A stretch of DNA of 64,000 nt from Megalopta genalis (taxonomy: Eukaryota > Arthropoda > Insecta > Hymenoptera > Halictidae). Below are positions 21,401 to 36,500 of this stretch, piece after piece. Within the stretch, counting starts at the first letter, position 1, and each line of letters starts with the position of its first letter. A model generated the notes under the pieces. The model was not told where the DNA came from. It saw only the letters and a program-made list of their open reading frames with translations, and did no database searches. The translations under genes and the position numbers were made by a program. Location: NCBI RefSeq assembly GCF_051020955.1, contig NW_027476385.1, positions 124,001 through 188,000 on the forward strand, in the 5' to 3' direction.

Positions 21401-24400
21401 TACAAGGCTTATCTTCAAATACATGAGAAACAAATGATTTATCTTCAGATAATTGCGATATAAGTGATATAGCTTCATATGCGGGCGAAACAATCGAGTT
21501 AGCTTCAAATCAATGCGATGTAGAAGGCTTAGCTTCAAATACGTGAGAAACAAATGATTTATCTTCAGATAATTGCGAGATAAGTGATATAGATTCAAAT
21601 GCAGTCGAATCAATCGAGTTAGCTTCAAATTAATGCGAAGTAGGAGACTTGTCTTCAAATCCATGCGAAACAGATGGTTTAGCTTCAAATACTTGAGATA
21701 TACATGATTTAGCTTCAACTGCATGCGATACAAACGAGTTAGCTTCAAATCCATGCGAAACGCATGATTTAGCTTCAAATCAATGCGAAGTACAAGGCTT
21801 ATGTTCAAATACATGAGAAACATATGATTTATCATCAGATAATTGCGATATATGTGATATAGCTGCAAATGCAGGCCAAACAATCGAGTTAGCTTCAAAT
21901 CAATGCGAAGTAGAAGACTTATCTTCAAATCAATGCGAAACAAATGGTTTAGATTCAAATACTTGTGATATATACGATTTAGCTTCAAATGCAGGCGAAA
22001 CAAACGAGTTAGCTTCAAATCCATGCGCTACACATGATTTAGCTTCAAATCAATGCGAAGTAGAAGGCTTAGCTTTAAACACATGAGAAACAAATGATTT
22101 ATCTTCAGATAATTGCGATATAAGTGATACAGCTTCAAATCCATGCGACACACATGATTTAGCTTCAAATTCATGCGAATCACATGGATTAGCTTCATAG
22201 CTTCATATTCTTGCGAAACAGATGAATTAGATCCAGATACTTGTGATGTACATGTTTTAGCTTTAACTGCATGCTAAACAAACGTGTTAGCTTCAAATCT
22301 AAGCGAAACACATGATTTATCTTCAAATCAATGCGAAGTTGAAGGCTTTGCTTCAAATCCGTGCGAAGCGAATGGTTTAGCTCCAAATACTTGTGATATA
22401 CATGATTTATCTTTAAATACAGGCGAGAAAAACGAGTTAGCTTCAAATCCATACGAAACATATGATTTAGCTTCAAATCAATGCGAAATAGACGGCTTAG
22501 CTTCAAATACATGAGAAACAAATGATTTATCTTCAGATAATTGTGATATAAGTGATACAGCTTCAAATCCATGCGAAACACATGATTTAGCTTCAAATTC
22601 ATACGAATCACATGGATTAGCTTTATAGCTTAATATTCTTGCGAAACAGATGGATTAGATCCAGATACTTGTGATGTACATGTTTTAGCTTCAAGTGCAT
22701 GCTCAACAAACGTGTTAGCTTCAAATCCAAGCGAAACACATGATTTATCTTCAAATCAATGCGAAGTTGAAGGCTTTGCTTCAAATCCATGCGAAGCGAA
22801 TGGTTTAGCTTCAAATACTTGTGATATACATGATTTAGCTTCAACTGCATGCGATACAAACGAGTTAGCTTCAAATCACAGCGAAACACATGATTTAGCT
22901 GCAAATCAATGCGAAGTAGAAGGGATAGCTTCAAATCCATGCGACTAAAACGGTTGAGCTTCAAATACTTATGATATACATGATTTATCTTCAAATGCAG
23001 GCGAAACAAAAGAGTTAGCTTCATATCCATGCGAAACACATCATTTAGCTTCAAATTCATGCGAAATACATGGTTTAGCTCAATATTCATGCGACACAGA
23101 TGGTTTATATTCAGATACGTGTGATAAACATGATTTAGCTTCAACTGCAATCGAAACAAACGAGTTAGCTTCAAATCCAAGCGAAACACATGATTTACCT
23201 CCAAATCAATGCGAAGTGGAAGACTTAGCTTCAAATCAATGCGAAGTAGAAGGCTTCGATTCAAATTCATGCGAAACAAATGGTTTAGCTTCAAATACTT
23301 GTGATATGCATGATTTAGCTTCAACTGCATGCGAAACAAACGAGTTAGCTTCAAAACCAAGCGAAACACATGATTTAGCTTCAAATCAAAGCGAAGTAGA
23401 AGGCTTAGCTTCAAATTCATTCGAAATAAATGGTTTAGCTTCAAATACTTGTGATATACATGATTTATCTTTAAATACAGGCGAAAAAAACGAGTTAGCT
23501 TCAAATCCGTGCGAAACATATGATTTAGCTTCAAATCAATGTGAAATAGACGACTTAGCTTCAAATACATGAGAAGCAAATGCTTTATCTTCAGATAATT
23601 GCGATATAAGTGATATAGATTCAAATGCAGTAGAATTAATCGAGTTAGCTTCAAATTAATGCGAAGTAGGAGGCTTATCTTCAAATCCATGCGAAACAAA
23701 TTGTTTAGCTTCTAATACTTTTGATAAACATGATTTAGCTTCAACTGCATGCGAAGCAAACGTGTTAGCTTCAAATCACAGCGAAACACATGATTTAGCT
23801 TCAAATACGTTGGAAAAACATGGTTTAGCTTAATATTCACGCAAAACATATGGTTCAGCTTCAAATACTTGTGAAATACATGAATAAGCTTCAAATTCAT
23901 GCGAAACACACGATTTAGCTTCAAATCAATGCGAAGTAGAAGGCTTAGTTTCAAATTCAAACGAAACACATGATTTAGCTCCAAATCAGTACGAAGTAGA
24001 AGGCTTAATGTCAAATCCATGCGAATCAAATGGTTTAGCTTCAAATACTTGTGATATACATGATTTATCTTCAAATGCAGGCGAAACAAAAGAGATAGCT
24101 TCAAATCCATGCGAAACACATCATTTCGCTTCAAATTCATGCGAAACACATAGTTTAGCTTAATATTCATGCGAAACACATGGTTTATACTCAGATACTT
24201 GTGATAAATATGATTTAGCTTCAACTGCATGCGAAACAAGCGAGTTAGCTTCAAATCCATGCGAAACACATGATTTAGCTTCAAATCAATGCGAAGTACA
24301 AGGCTTATCTTCAAATACATGAGAAACAAATGATTTATCTTCAGATAATTGCGATATAAGTGATATAGCTTCATATGCGGGCGAAACAATCGAGTTAGCT

Positions 24401-27400
24401 TCAAATCAATGCGATGTAGAAGGCTTAGCTTCAAATACGTGAGAAACAAATGATTTATCTTCAGATAATTGCGATATAAGTGATACAGCTTCAAATCCAT
24501 GCGAAACACATGATCTAGCTTCAAATTCATACGAATCACATGGATTAGCTTCATAGCTTCATATTCTTGCGAAACAGGTGGATTAGATCCAGATACTTGT
24601 GATGTACATGTTTTAGCTTCAACTGCATGCTAAACAAACGTGTTAGCTTCAAATCCAAGCGAAACACATGATTTATCTTCAAATCAATGCGAAGTAGAAG
24701 GCTTATCTTCAAATCCATGCGAAACAAATGGTTTACCTTCAAATACTTGTGCTATACATGATGTAGCATCAACTGCAAGCGAAACAAACGAGTTAGCTTC
24801 AAAACCAAGCGAAACACATGATTTAGCTGCAAATCAATGCGAAGTAGAACGCTTAGCTTCAAATCCGTGCGAATCAAACGGTTTAGCTTCAAATACTTGT
24901 GATATACATGATTTATCTTCAAATGCAGGCGAAACAAAAGAGATAGCTTCAAATCCATGCGAAACACATCATTTCGCTTCCAACTTATGCGAAACACATA
25001 TTTTAGCTTAATATTCATGCGAAACACATGGTTTATAGTCAGATACTTGTGATAAATATGATTTAGCTTCAACTGCATGCGAAACAAACGAGTTCGCTTC
25101 AAATCCATGCGAAACACATGATTTAGCTTCAAATCAATGCGCAGTACAAGGCTTATCTTCAAATACATGAGAAACAAATGATTTATCTTCAGATAATTGC
25201 GATATAAGTGATATAGCTTCATATGCGGGCGAAACAATCGAGTTAGCTTCAAATCAATGCGAAGTAGAAGGCTTAGCTTCAAATACGTGAGAAACAAATG
25301 ATTTATCTTCAGATAATTGCGATATAAGTGATACAGCTTCAAATCCATGCGAAACACATGATTTAGCTTCAAATTCATACGAATCACATGGATTAGCTTC
25401 ATAGCTTCATATTCTTGCGAAACAGGTGGATTAGATCCAGATACTTGTGATGTACATGTTTTAGCTTCAACTGCATGCTAAACAAACGTGTTAGCTTCAA
25501 ATCCAAGCGAAACACATGATTTATCTTCATATCAATGCGAAGTTGAAGGCTTTTCTGCAAATCCATGCGAAGCGAATGGTTTAGCTTCAAATACTTGTGA
25601 TGTACATGATTTATCTTCAAATACAGGCGAATAAAACGAGTTAGCTTCAAATCCATGCAAAACATATGATTTAGCTTCAAATCAGTGCGAAATAGACGGC
25701 TTAGCTTCAAATACATGAGAAGCAAATGATTTATCCACAGATAATTGCGAGATAAGTGATATAGATTCAAATGCAGTCGAATCAATCGAGTTAGCTTCAA
25801 ATTAATGCGAAGTAGGAGACTTATCTTAAAATCCATGCGAAACAGATGGTTTAGCTTCAAATACTTGAGATATACATGATTTAGCTTCAACTGCATGCGA
25901 TACAAACGAGTTAGCTTCAAATCCATGCGAAACACATGATTTAGCTTCAAATCAATGCGAAGTACAAGGCTTATGTTCAAATACATGAGAAACATATGAT
26001 TTATCATCAGATAATTGCGATATATGTGATATAGCTGCAAATGCAGGCGAAACAATCGAGTTAGCTTCAAATCAATGCGAAGTAGAAAACTTATCTTCAA
26101 ATCAATGCGAAACAAATGGTTTAGATTCAAATACTTGTGATATATATGATTTAGCTTCAAATGCAGGCGAAACAAACGAGTTAGCTTCAAATCCATGCGC
26201 TACACATGATTTAGCTTCAAATCAATGCGAAGTAGAAGGCTTAGCTATAAACACATGAGAAACAAATGATTTATCTTCAGATAATTGCGATATAAGTGAT
26301 ACAGCTTCAAATCCATGCGACACACATGATTTAGCTTCAAATTCATGCGAATCACATGGATTAGCTTCATAGCTTCATATTCTTGCGAAACAGATGAATT
26401 AGATCCAGATACTTGTGATGTACATGTTTTAGCTTTAACTGCATGCTAAACAAACGTGTTAGCTTCAAATCTAAGCGAAACACATGATTTATCTTCAAAT
26501 CAATGCGAAGTTGAAGGCTTTGCTTCAAATCCATGCGAAGCGTTTGGTTTAGCTTCAAATCCTTGTGATATATATGATTTATCTTCAAATACAGGCGAAG
26601 AAAACGAGTTAGCTTCAAATCCATGCGAAACATATGATTTAGCTTCAAATCAGTGCGAAATAGACGGCTTAGCTTCAAATACATGAGAAGCAAATGATTT
26701 ATCTTCAGATAATTGCGATAAAAGTGATATAGATTCAAATGCAGTCGAATCAATCGAGTTAGCTTCAAATTAATGCGAAGTAGGAGGCTTCTCTTCAAAT
26801 CCATGCCAAACAAATGGTTTAGATTCAAATACTTGTGATGTACATGACTTAGCTTCAACTGCATGCGAAACAAACAAGTTAGCCTCAAATCCATGCGAAA
26901 CATATGATTTAGCTTTAAATCAATGCGAAATAGACGGCTTAGCTTCAAATATAAGAGAAGCAAATGATTTATCTTCAGATAATTGCGATATAAGTGATGT
27001 AGCTTCGAATGCAGGTGAAACAATCGAGTTAGCTTGAAATCAGTGCGAAGTAGAAGGCTTATCTTCAAATCCATGCGAAATAAATGGTTTAGCTTCAAAT
27101 ACTTGTGATATAAATGATTTAGCTTCAACTGCATGCGAAACAAACGAGTTAGTTTCAAATCCTAACGAAACACATCATTTAACTGCAAATCAATGCGAAG
27201 TAGAAGGCTTAGCTTCAAATCCATGCGAATCAAACGGTTTAGCTTCAAATACCTTTGATATACATGATTTGTCTCCAAATTCAGGCGAAACAAAAGAGTT
27301 AGCTTCAAATCAATGCGAAAGACATCATTTAGCTTTAAATTCATGCGAAACACATGGTTTAGCTACAAATACTTGTGATGTACATGATTTAGCTTTAACG

Positions 27401-30400
27401 GCAGGCGAAACAAACGAGTTAGCTTCAAATCCATGCCAAACACATGATCCAGCTTCAAATCAATGCGAAGTACAAGGCTTATGTTCAAATACATGAGAAA
27501 CATATGATTTATCATCAGATAATTGCGATATATGTGATAAAGCTGCAAATGCAGGCGAAACAATCGATTTAGCTTCAAATCAATGCGAAGTAGAAAGCTT
27601 ATCTTCAAATCAATGCGAAACAAATGGTTTAGCTTCAAATACTTGTGATATACATGATTTAGCTTCAAATGCAGGCGAAACAAACGAGTTAGCTTCAAAT
27701 CCATGCGCTATACATGATTTAGCTTCAAATCAATGCGAAGTAGAAGGCTTAGCTTTAAACACATGAGAAACAAATGATTTATCTTCAGATAATTGCGATA
27801 AAAGTGATACAGCTTCAAATCCATGCGACACACATGATTTAGCTTCAAATTCATGCGAATCACATGGATTAGCTTCATAGCTTCATATTCTTGCGAAACA
27901 GATGGATTAGATCCAGATACTTGTGATGTACATGTTTTAGCTTCAACTGCATGCTAAACAAACGTGTTAGCTTCAAATCTAAGCGGAACACATGATTTAT
28001 CTTCAAATCAATGCGAAGTTGAAGGCTTAGCTTCAAATCCGTGCGAATCAAACGGTTTAGCTTCAAATACTTGTGATATACATGATTTATCTTCAAATGC
28101 AGGCGAAACAAAAGAGATAGGTTCAAATCCATGCGAAACACATCATTTAGCTTCAAATTCATGCGAAACACATAGTTTAGCTTAATATTCACGCGAAACA
28201 CATGGTTTATACTCAGATACTTGTGATAAATATGATTTAGCTTCAACTGCATGCGAAACAAACGAGTTAGCTTCAAATCCATGCGAAACACATGATTTAG
28301 CTTCAAATCAATGCGAAGTACAAGGCTTATCTTCAAATACATGAGAAACAAATGATTTATCTTCAGATAATTGCGATATAAGTGATATAGCTTCATATGC
28401 GGGCGAAACAATCGAGTTAGCTTCAAATCAATGCGAAGTAGAAGGCTTAGCTTCAAATACGTGAGAAACAAATGATTTATCTTCAGATAATTGCGATATA
28501 AGTGATACAGCTTCAAATCCATGCGAAACACATGATTTAGCTTCAAATTCATACGAATCACATGGATTAGCTTCATAGCTTCATATTCTTGCGAAACAGG
28601 TGGATTAGATCCAGATACTTGTGATGTACATGTTTTAGCTTCAACTGCATGCTAAACAAACGTGTTAGCTCCAAATCCAAGCGAAACACATGAATTATCT
28701 TCATATCAATGCGAAGTTGAAGGCTTTTCTTCAAATCCATGCGAAGCGAATGGTTTAGCTTCAAATACTTGTGATGTACATGATTTATCTTCAAATACAG
28801 GCGAATAAAACGAGTTAGATTCAAATCCATGCAAAACATATGATTTAGCTTCAAATCAGTGCGAAATAGACGGCTTAGCTTCAAATACATGAGAAGCAAA
28901 TGATTTATCTACAGATAATTGCGAGATAAGTGATGCAGCTTCGAATGCAGGTGAAACAAACGAGTTAGCTTGAAATCAGTGCGAAGTAGAAGGCTTATCT
29001 TCAAATCCATGCGAAACCAATGGTTTAGCTTCAAATACTTGTGATATGCATGATTTAGCTTCAACTGCGTGCGAAACAAACGAGTTAGCTTCAAAACGAA
29101 GCGATACACATGATTTAGCTGCAAATCAATGCGAAGTAGAAGCCTTAGCTTCAAATACATGAGAAACAAATGATTTAACTTCAGATAATTACGATGTAAG
29201 TGATATAGCTTCAAATGCAGGTGAAACAATCGAGTTAGCTTCAAATCAATGCGAAGTAGAAGGCTTATCTTCAAATCCATGCGAAATAAATGGTTTAGTT
29301 TCAAATACTTGTGATATAAATGATTTAGCTTCAACTGCATGCGAAACAAACGAGTTAGTTTCAAATCCAAGCGAAACACATCATTTACCTGCAAATCAAT
29401 GCGAAGTAGAAGGCTTAGCTTCAAATCCATGCGAATCAAACGGTTTAGCTTCAAATACTTGTGATATACATGATTTGTCTCCAAATGCAGGCAAAACAAA
29501 AGAGTTAGCTTCAAATCAATGCGAAAGACATCATTTAGCTTTAAATTCATGCGAAACACATGGTTTAGCTACAAATACTTGTGATATGCATGATTTAGCT
29601 TCAACTGCATGCGAAACAAACGAGTTAGCTTCAAAACCAAGCGAAACACATGATTTAGCTTCAAATCAAAGCGAAGTAGAAGGCTTAGTTTGAAATTCAT
29701 GCGAAATAAATGGTTTAGCTTCAAATACTTGAGATATACATGATTTATCTTCAAATGCAGGCGAAACAAAAGAGTTAGCTTCAAAACCAAGCGAAACACA
29801 TCATTTATCTTCAAATTCATGCGAAATACATGGTTTAGCTTAATATTCATGCGACGCAGATGGTTTATATTCAGATACTTGTGATATACATGATTTAGCT
29901 TCAAATGCAGGCGAAACAAACGAGTTAGCTTCTTATTCAAGCGAAACACATGATTTAGCTTCAAATCAATGCGAAGTAGTAGGCTTAGCTTCAAATCCAT
30001 GCGAATCAAATGGTTCAGCTTCAAATCCATGCGAATCAAATGGTTCAGCTTCAAATACTCGTAATATACATGATTTAGCTTCAACTGCATGCGAATCAAA
30101 CGAGTTAGCTTCAAATCCATGCGATTCACATGATTTAGCTTCGAATCAATGCGAAATAGAAGGCTTAGCTTCAAATTCATGCGAAAGAAATGGTTTAGCT
30201 TCAAATACTTGTGATATACATGATTCAGCTTCTACTGCATGCGAAACAAACGAGTTAGCTTCAAAACCAAGCGAAACACATGACTTAGCTGCAAATCAAT
30301 GCGAAGTAGAAGGCTTAGCTTCAAATCCATGCGAATCAAACGGTTAAGCTTCAAATACTTGTGATGTACATGATTTATCTTCAAATGCAGGCGAAACAAA

Positions 30401-32019
30401 AGAGTTAGCTTCAAAACCAAGCGAAACACATGATTTAGCTGCAAATCAATGCGAAGTAGAAGGCTTATCTTCAAATCCATGCGAATCAAACGGTGTAGTA
30501 TCAAATACTTGTGATATACATGATTCACCTTCAACTGCATGCGTTACAGATGAGTTAGCTTCAAAACCAAGCGAAACACATGATTTAGACTCAAAATCAA
30601 TGCCAAGTAGAAGGCTTAGCTTCAAATTCATGCGAAACAAATGATTTAGCTTCAATTACTTGTGATATACATGATTCAGCTTCAAATGCAGGCGAAACAA
30701 TCGAGTTAGCTTCAAATCAATGCGAAGTAGAAGAATTAGCTTCAAATTCATGCGAAAGAAATGGTTTAGCTTCAAATAATTGTGATATACATGATTCAGC
30801 TTCAACTGCATGCGAAACAATCGAGTTAGCTTCAAAACCAAGCGAAACACATGATTTAGATTCAAATCAATGCGAAGTAGAAGGCTTAGCTTCAAATTCA
30901 TGCGAAACAAATGGTTTAGCTTCAAATACTTGTGATGTACATGATTTATCTTCAAATGCAGGCGAAACAAAAGAGTTAGCTTCAAAACCAAGCGAAACAC
31001 ATGATTTAGCTGCAAATCAATGCGAAGTAGAAGGCTTAGCTTCAAATCCATTCGAATCAAACGGTTTAGCTTCAAATACTTGTGATATACAAGATTTACC
31101 TTCAAATGCAGGCGAAACAAACGAGTTAGCTTCAAAACCAAGCGAAACACATGATTTAGCTGCAAATCAATGCGAAGTAGAAGGCTTAGCTTCAAATTCA
31201 TGCGAAACAAATGGTTTAGCTTCAAATACTTGTGATATACATGATTCATCTTCAAACGCAGGCGAAACAAACAAGTTACCTTCAAATCCATGCGAAACAC
31301 ATGATGTAGCTTCAAATCAATTCGAAATAGACGGCTTAGCTTCAAATACATGAGAAGCAAATGGTTTATCTTCAGATAATTGCAATATAAGTGATATAGA
31401 TTCAAATACAGTCGAAACAATCGAGTTAGCTTCAAATCAATGCGAAGTAGAAGGCTTATCTTCAAATCCATGCGAAACAAATGGTTTAGCTTCAAATACT
31501 TGTGATATTCATGATTTAGCTTCAACTGCATGCGAAACAAACGAGTTAGCTTCAAAACCAAGCGAAACACATGATTTAGCTTCAAATCAAAGCGAAGTAG
31601 AAGGCTTAGCTTCAAATTCATGCGAAACAAATGGTTTAGCTTCAAATACTTGTGATATACATGATTCAGCTTCAGCTGCATGCGAAACAAACGCTTTACC
31701 TTCAAATCGAAGCGAAACACATAATTTAGGTTCAAATCAAAGCGAAGTGGAAGACTTAGCTTCAAATGCATGAGAAACAAATGATTTATCTTCAGATAAT
31801 TGCGATATATGTGATATAGCTTCAAATGCAGGCGAAACAATCGAGTTAGCTTCAAATCAATGCGAAGTAGAAGGCTTATCTTCAAATCCATGCGAAACAA
31901 ATGGTTTAGCTTCAAATACTTGTGCTATACATGATTTATCTTCAAATGGAGGCGAAACAAAAGAGTTAGCTTCAAAACCAAGCGAAACACATGATTTAGC
32001 TTCAAATCAAAGCGAAGTA
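18471..32019. repeat. Mosaic array segment
   Basis: Marker-bearing satellite with several visible longer-range copies. A 420-bp pair lies at 19681-20040 and 20101-20460. A block near 20890-21560 recurs near 23786-24456 (offset 2896). The 21590-22200 stretch resembles 25770-26370 (marker offset 4172). The 24900-25400 stretch resembles 28080-28570. The blocks are joined in different orders, so this is a mosaic and not one clean repeat. Nothing but satellite is seen. Confidence 0.8.
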
Positions 32020-33530
32020 GAAGGCTTAGCTTCAAATTCATGCGAAACAAATGGTTTAGCTTCAAATACTTGTGATATACATGATTTATCTTCAAATGCA
32101 GGCGAAACAAAAGAGTTAGCTTCAAATCCATGCGATTCACATGATTTAGCTTCGAATCAATGCGGAGTAGAAGGCTTAGCTTCAAACACATGAGAAACAA
32201 ATGATTTATCTACAGATAATTGCGATATAAGTGATACAGCTTCAAATCCATGCGAAACACATGATTTAGCTTCAAATTCAAGCGAATCACATGGATTAGC
32301 TTCATAGCTTCATATTCTTGCGAAACGGATGGATTAGATCCAGATACTTGTGATGTACATGTTTTAGATTCAACTGCATGCGAAACAAACGTGTTAGCTT
32401 CAAATCCAAGCGAAACGCATGATTTATCTTCAAATCAATGCGAAGATGAAAGTTTTGCTTCAAACCCATGCGAAGCGAATTTTTTAGCTTCAAATACTTG
32501 TGATATACATGATTGAGCTTCAACTGCATGCGAAACAAACGAGTTAGCTACAAATCCATGCGAAACTCATGATTTAGCTTCAAATCAATGCGAAATAGAA
32601 GGCTTAGCTTCAAATTCATGCGAAAGAAATGGTTTAGCTTCAAATATTTGTGATATACATGATTCAGCTTCTACTGCATGCGAAACAAACGAGTTAGCTT
32701 CAAAACCAAGCGAAACACATGACTTAGCTGCAAATCAATGCGAAGTAGAAGGCTTAGCTTCAAATTCATGCGAAACAAATGGTTTAGCTTCAAATACTTG
32801 TGATATACATGATTTATCTTCAAATGCAGGCGAAACAAAAGAGTTAGCTTCAAATCCATGCGATTCACATGATTTAGCTTCGAATCAATGCGGAGTAGAA
32901 GGCTTAGCTTCAAACACATGAGAAACAAATGATTTATCTACAGATAATTGCGATATAAGTGATACAGCTTCAAATCCATGCGAAACACATGATTTAGCTT
33001 CAAATTCAAGCGAATCACATGGATTAGCTTCATAGCTTCATATTCTTGCGAAACGGATGGATTAGATCCAGATACTTGTGATGTACATGTTTTAGATTCA
33101 ACTGCATGCGAAACAAACGTGTTAGCTTCAAATCCAAGCGAAACGCATGATTTATCTTCAAATCAATGCGAAGATGAAAGTTTTGCTTCAAACCCATGCG
33201 AAGCGAATTTTTTAGCTTCAAATACTTGTGATATACATGATTGAGCTTCAACTGCATGCGAAACAAACGAGTTAGCTACAAATCCATGCGAAACTCATGA
33301 TTTAGCTTCAAATCAATGCGAAATAGAAGGCTTAGCTTCAAATTCATGCGAAAGAAATGGTTTAGCTTCAAATATTTGTGATATACATGATTCAGCTTCT
33401 ACTGCATGCGAAACAAACGAGTTAGCTTCAAAACCAAGCGAAACACATGACTTAGCTGCAAATCAATGCGAAGTAGAAGGCTTAGCTTCAAATTCATGCG
33501 AAACAAATGGTTTAGCTTCAAATACTTGTG
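32020..33530. repeat. Two near-identical tandem copies of a 728-bp unit (32 kb)
   Basis: From about 32026 the sequence recurs at an offset of 728 bp to about 33530; the 8-bp markers at 32302 and 33030 are one pair. The minus-strand translations of 32302-32538 and 33030-33266 are identical, so this is a very recent duplication. The unit has the same length as the pair at 17 kb but a different monomer order. Confidence 0.88.
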
Positions 33531-36500
33531 ATGTACATGATTTATCTTCAAATGCAGGCGAAACAAAAGTGTTAGCTTCAAAACCAAGCGAAACACATGA
33601 TTTAGCTGCAAATCAATGCGAAGTAGAAGGCTTAGCTTCAAATTCATGCGAAACAAATGGTTTAGCTTCAAATACTTGTGATATACATGATTCAGCTTCA
33701 AACGCAGGCGAAACAAACAAGTTACCTTCAAATCCATGCGAAACACATGATGTAGCTTCAAATCAATGCGAAATAGACGGCTTAGCTTCAAATACATGAG
33801 AAGCAAATGGTTTATCTTCAGATAATTGCAATATAAGTGGTATAGATTCAAATACAGTCGAATCAATCGAGTTAGCTTCAAATTAATGCGAAGTAGGAGG
33901 CTTTGCTTCACATTCATGCGAAAGAAATGGTTTAGCTTCAAATACTTGTGATATACATGATTCAGCTTCAACTGCATGCGAAACAAACGAGTTAGCTTCA
34001 AAACCAAGCGAAACACATGATTTAGATTCAAATCAATGCGAAGTAGAACGCTTAGCTTCAAATTCATGCGACACAAATGGTTTAGCTTCAAATTCTTATG
34101 ATATACATGATTCAGCTTCAAATGCAGGTGAAACAAACGAGTTAGCTTCAAATCCATGCGAAACACATGATTTAGCTTCAAGTCAATGCGAAATAGACGG
34201 GTTAGCTTCAAATATATGAGAAGCAAATGGTTTATCTTCAGATAATTGCGATATAAGTGATATAGATTCAAATGCAGTCGTTTCAATCGAGTTAGCTTCA
34301 AATTAATGCGAAGTAGGAGGCTTTGCTTCAAATTCATGCGAAAGAAAAGGTTTAGCTTCAAATACTTGTGATATACCTGATTCAGCTTCAACTGATGAGA
34401 AACAAACGAGTTAGCTTCAAAACCAAGCGAAACACATGATTTAGCTGCAAATCAATGCGAAGTAGAAGGCTTAGCTTCAAATCCATTCGAATCAAACGGT
34501 TTAGCTTCAAATACTTGTGATATACATGATTCAGCTTCAACTGATGAGAAACAAACGAGTTAGCTTCAAAACCAAGCGAAACACATGATTTAGCTGCAAA
34601 TCAATGCGAAGTAGAAGGCTTAGCTTCAAATCCATTCGAATCAAACGGTTTAGCTTCAAATACTTGTGATATACAAGATTTACCTTCAAATGCAGGCGAA
34701 ACAAACGAGTTAGCTTCAAAACCAAGCGAAACACATGATTTAGCTGCAAATCAATGCGAAGTAGAAGGTTTAGCTTTAAATCCATGCGAACCAAATGGTT
34801 TAGCATCAAATACTTGTGATATACATGATTTAGGTTCAACTTCATGCCAAACGAAGGAGTCATCTTGAAATCCATGCGAAACACATGATTTAGATTCAAA
34901 TCAATGCGAACTTGATGGCATAGCTTTAAATCCATGCGAAACAAATTGTTTAGCTTCAAATACTTGTGATATACATGATTTAGCTTCATCTGCATGCGAA
35001 AGAAACGAGTTGTCTTGAAATCCATGCGAAACACACGATTTAGCAACAAATCAATGCGAAGTAGGAGGCTTATCTTCAAATACATGAGAAGCAAATGATT
35101 TATCTTCAGATAATTGCGATATAAGTGATGTAGCTTCAAATGCAGGTGAAACAATCGAGTTAGCTTCAAATCAATGCGAAGTAGAAGGCTTATCTTCAAA
35201 TCCATGCGAAACCAATGGTTTAGCTTCAAATACTTGTGATATACATGATTTATCTTCAAATACAGGCGAAAAAAACGAGTCAGCTTCAAATCCATGCTAG
35301 ACCTATGATTTAGCTTCAAATAAATGCGAAATAGACGGCTTAGCTTCAAATATATGAGAAGCAAATGATTTATCTTCAGATAATTGTGATATAATTGATA
35401 TAGATTCAAATGCAGTCGAATCAATCGAGTTAGCTTCCAATTAATGCGAAGTAGGAGGCTTATCTTCAAATCCATGCGAAACAAATGGTTTAGCTTCAAA
35501 TACTTGCGATATAAATGAATCAGCTTCAAATGAAGACGAAACAAACGAGTTAGTTTCAAATCCATGCGAAACATATGATTTAGCATCACATCAATGCGAA
35601 GTAGAAGGCTTAGCTTCAAATCAATCCGAAACAAATGGTTTAGCTTCAAATACTTGTGCTATACATGATTTATCTTCAAATGGAGGCGAAACAAAAGAGT
35701 TAGCTTCAAAACCAAGCGATACACATCATTTAGCTTCAAATTCATGCGAAACACATGGTATAGCTTCATATTCTTGCGAAACAGATGGTTTAGATTCAGA
35801 TACTTGTGATAAACATGATTTAGCTTCAACAGCATGCGAAACAAACGAGTTAGCTTCAAATCCATGCCATACATACGATTTCGATTTAAATCAATGCGAA
35901 GTAGAAGGCTTATCTTCAAATCCATCCGAAACAAATGGTTTAGCTTCAAATACTTGCGATATAAATGAAACAGCTTCAAATGAAGACGAAACAAACGAGT
36001 TAGTTTCAAATCCATGCGAAACATATGATTTAGCATCAAATCAATGCGAAGTAGAAGGCTTAGCTTCAAATAAATCCGAAACAAATGGTTTAGTTTCAAA
36101 TACTCGTGATATACATGATTTAGATTCAACTGCATGCGAATCAAACGAGTTAGCTTCAAATCCATGCGATTCACATGATTTAGCTTCGAATCAATGCGAA
36201 GTAGAAGGCTTAGCTTCAAACACATGAGAAACAAATGATTTATCTTCAGATAATTGCGATATAAGTGATATAGCTTCAAATGCTGGCGAAACAATCGAGT
36301 TAGCTTCAAATCAATGCGAAGTAGAAGGCTTATCTTCAAATCCGTGCGAAACAAATGGTTTAGCTTCAAATACTTGTGATATGCATGATTTAGCTTCAAC
36401 TGCATGCGAAACAAACGAGTTAGCTTCAAAACCAAGCGAAACACATGATTTAGCTTCAAATCAAAGCGAAGTAGAAGGCTGAGCTTCAAATTCATGCGAA

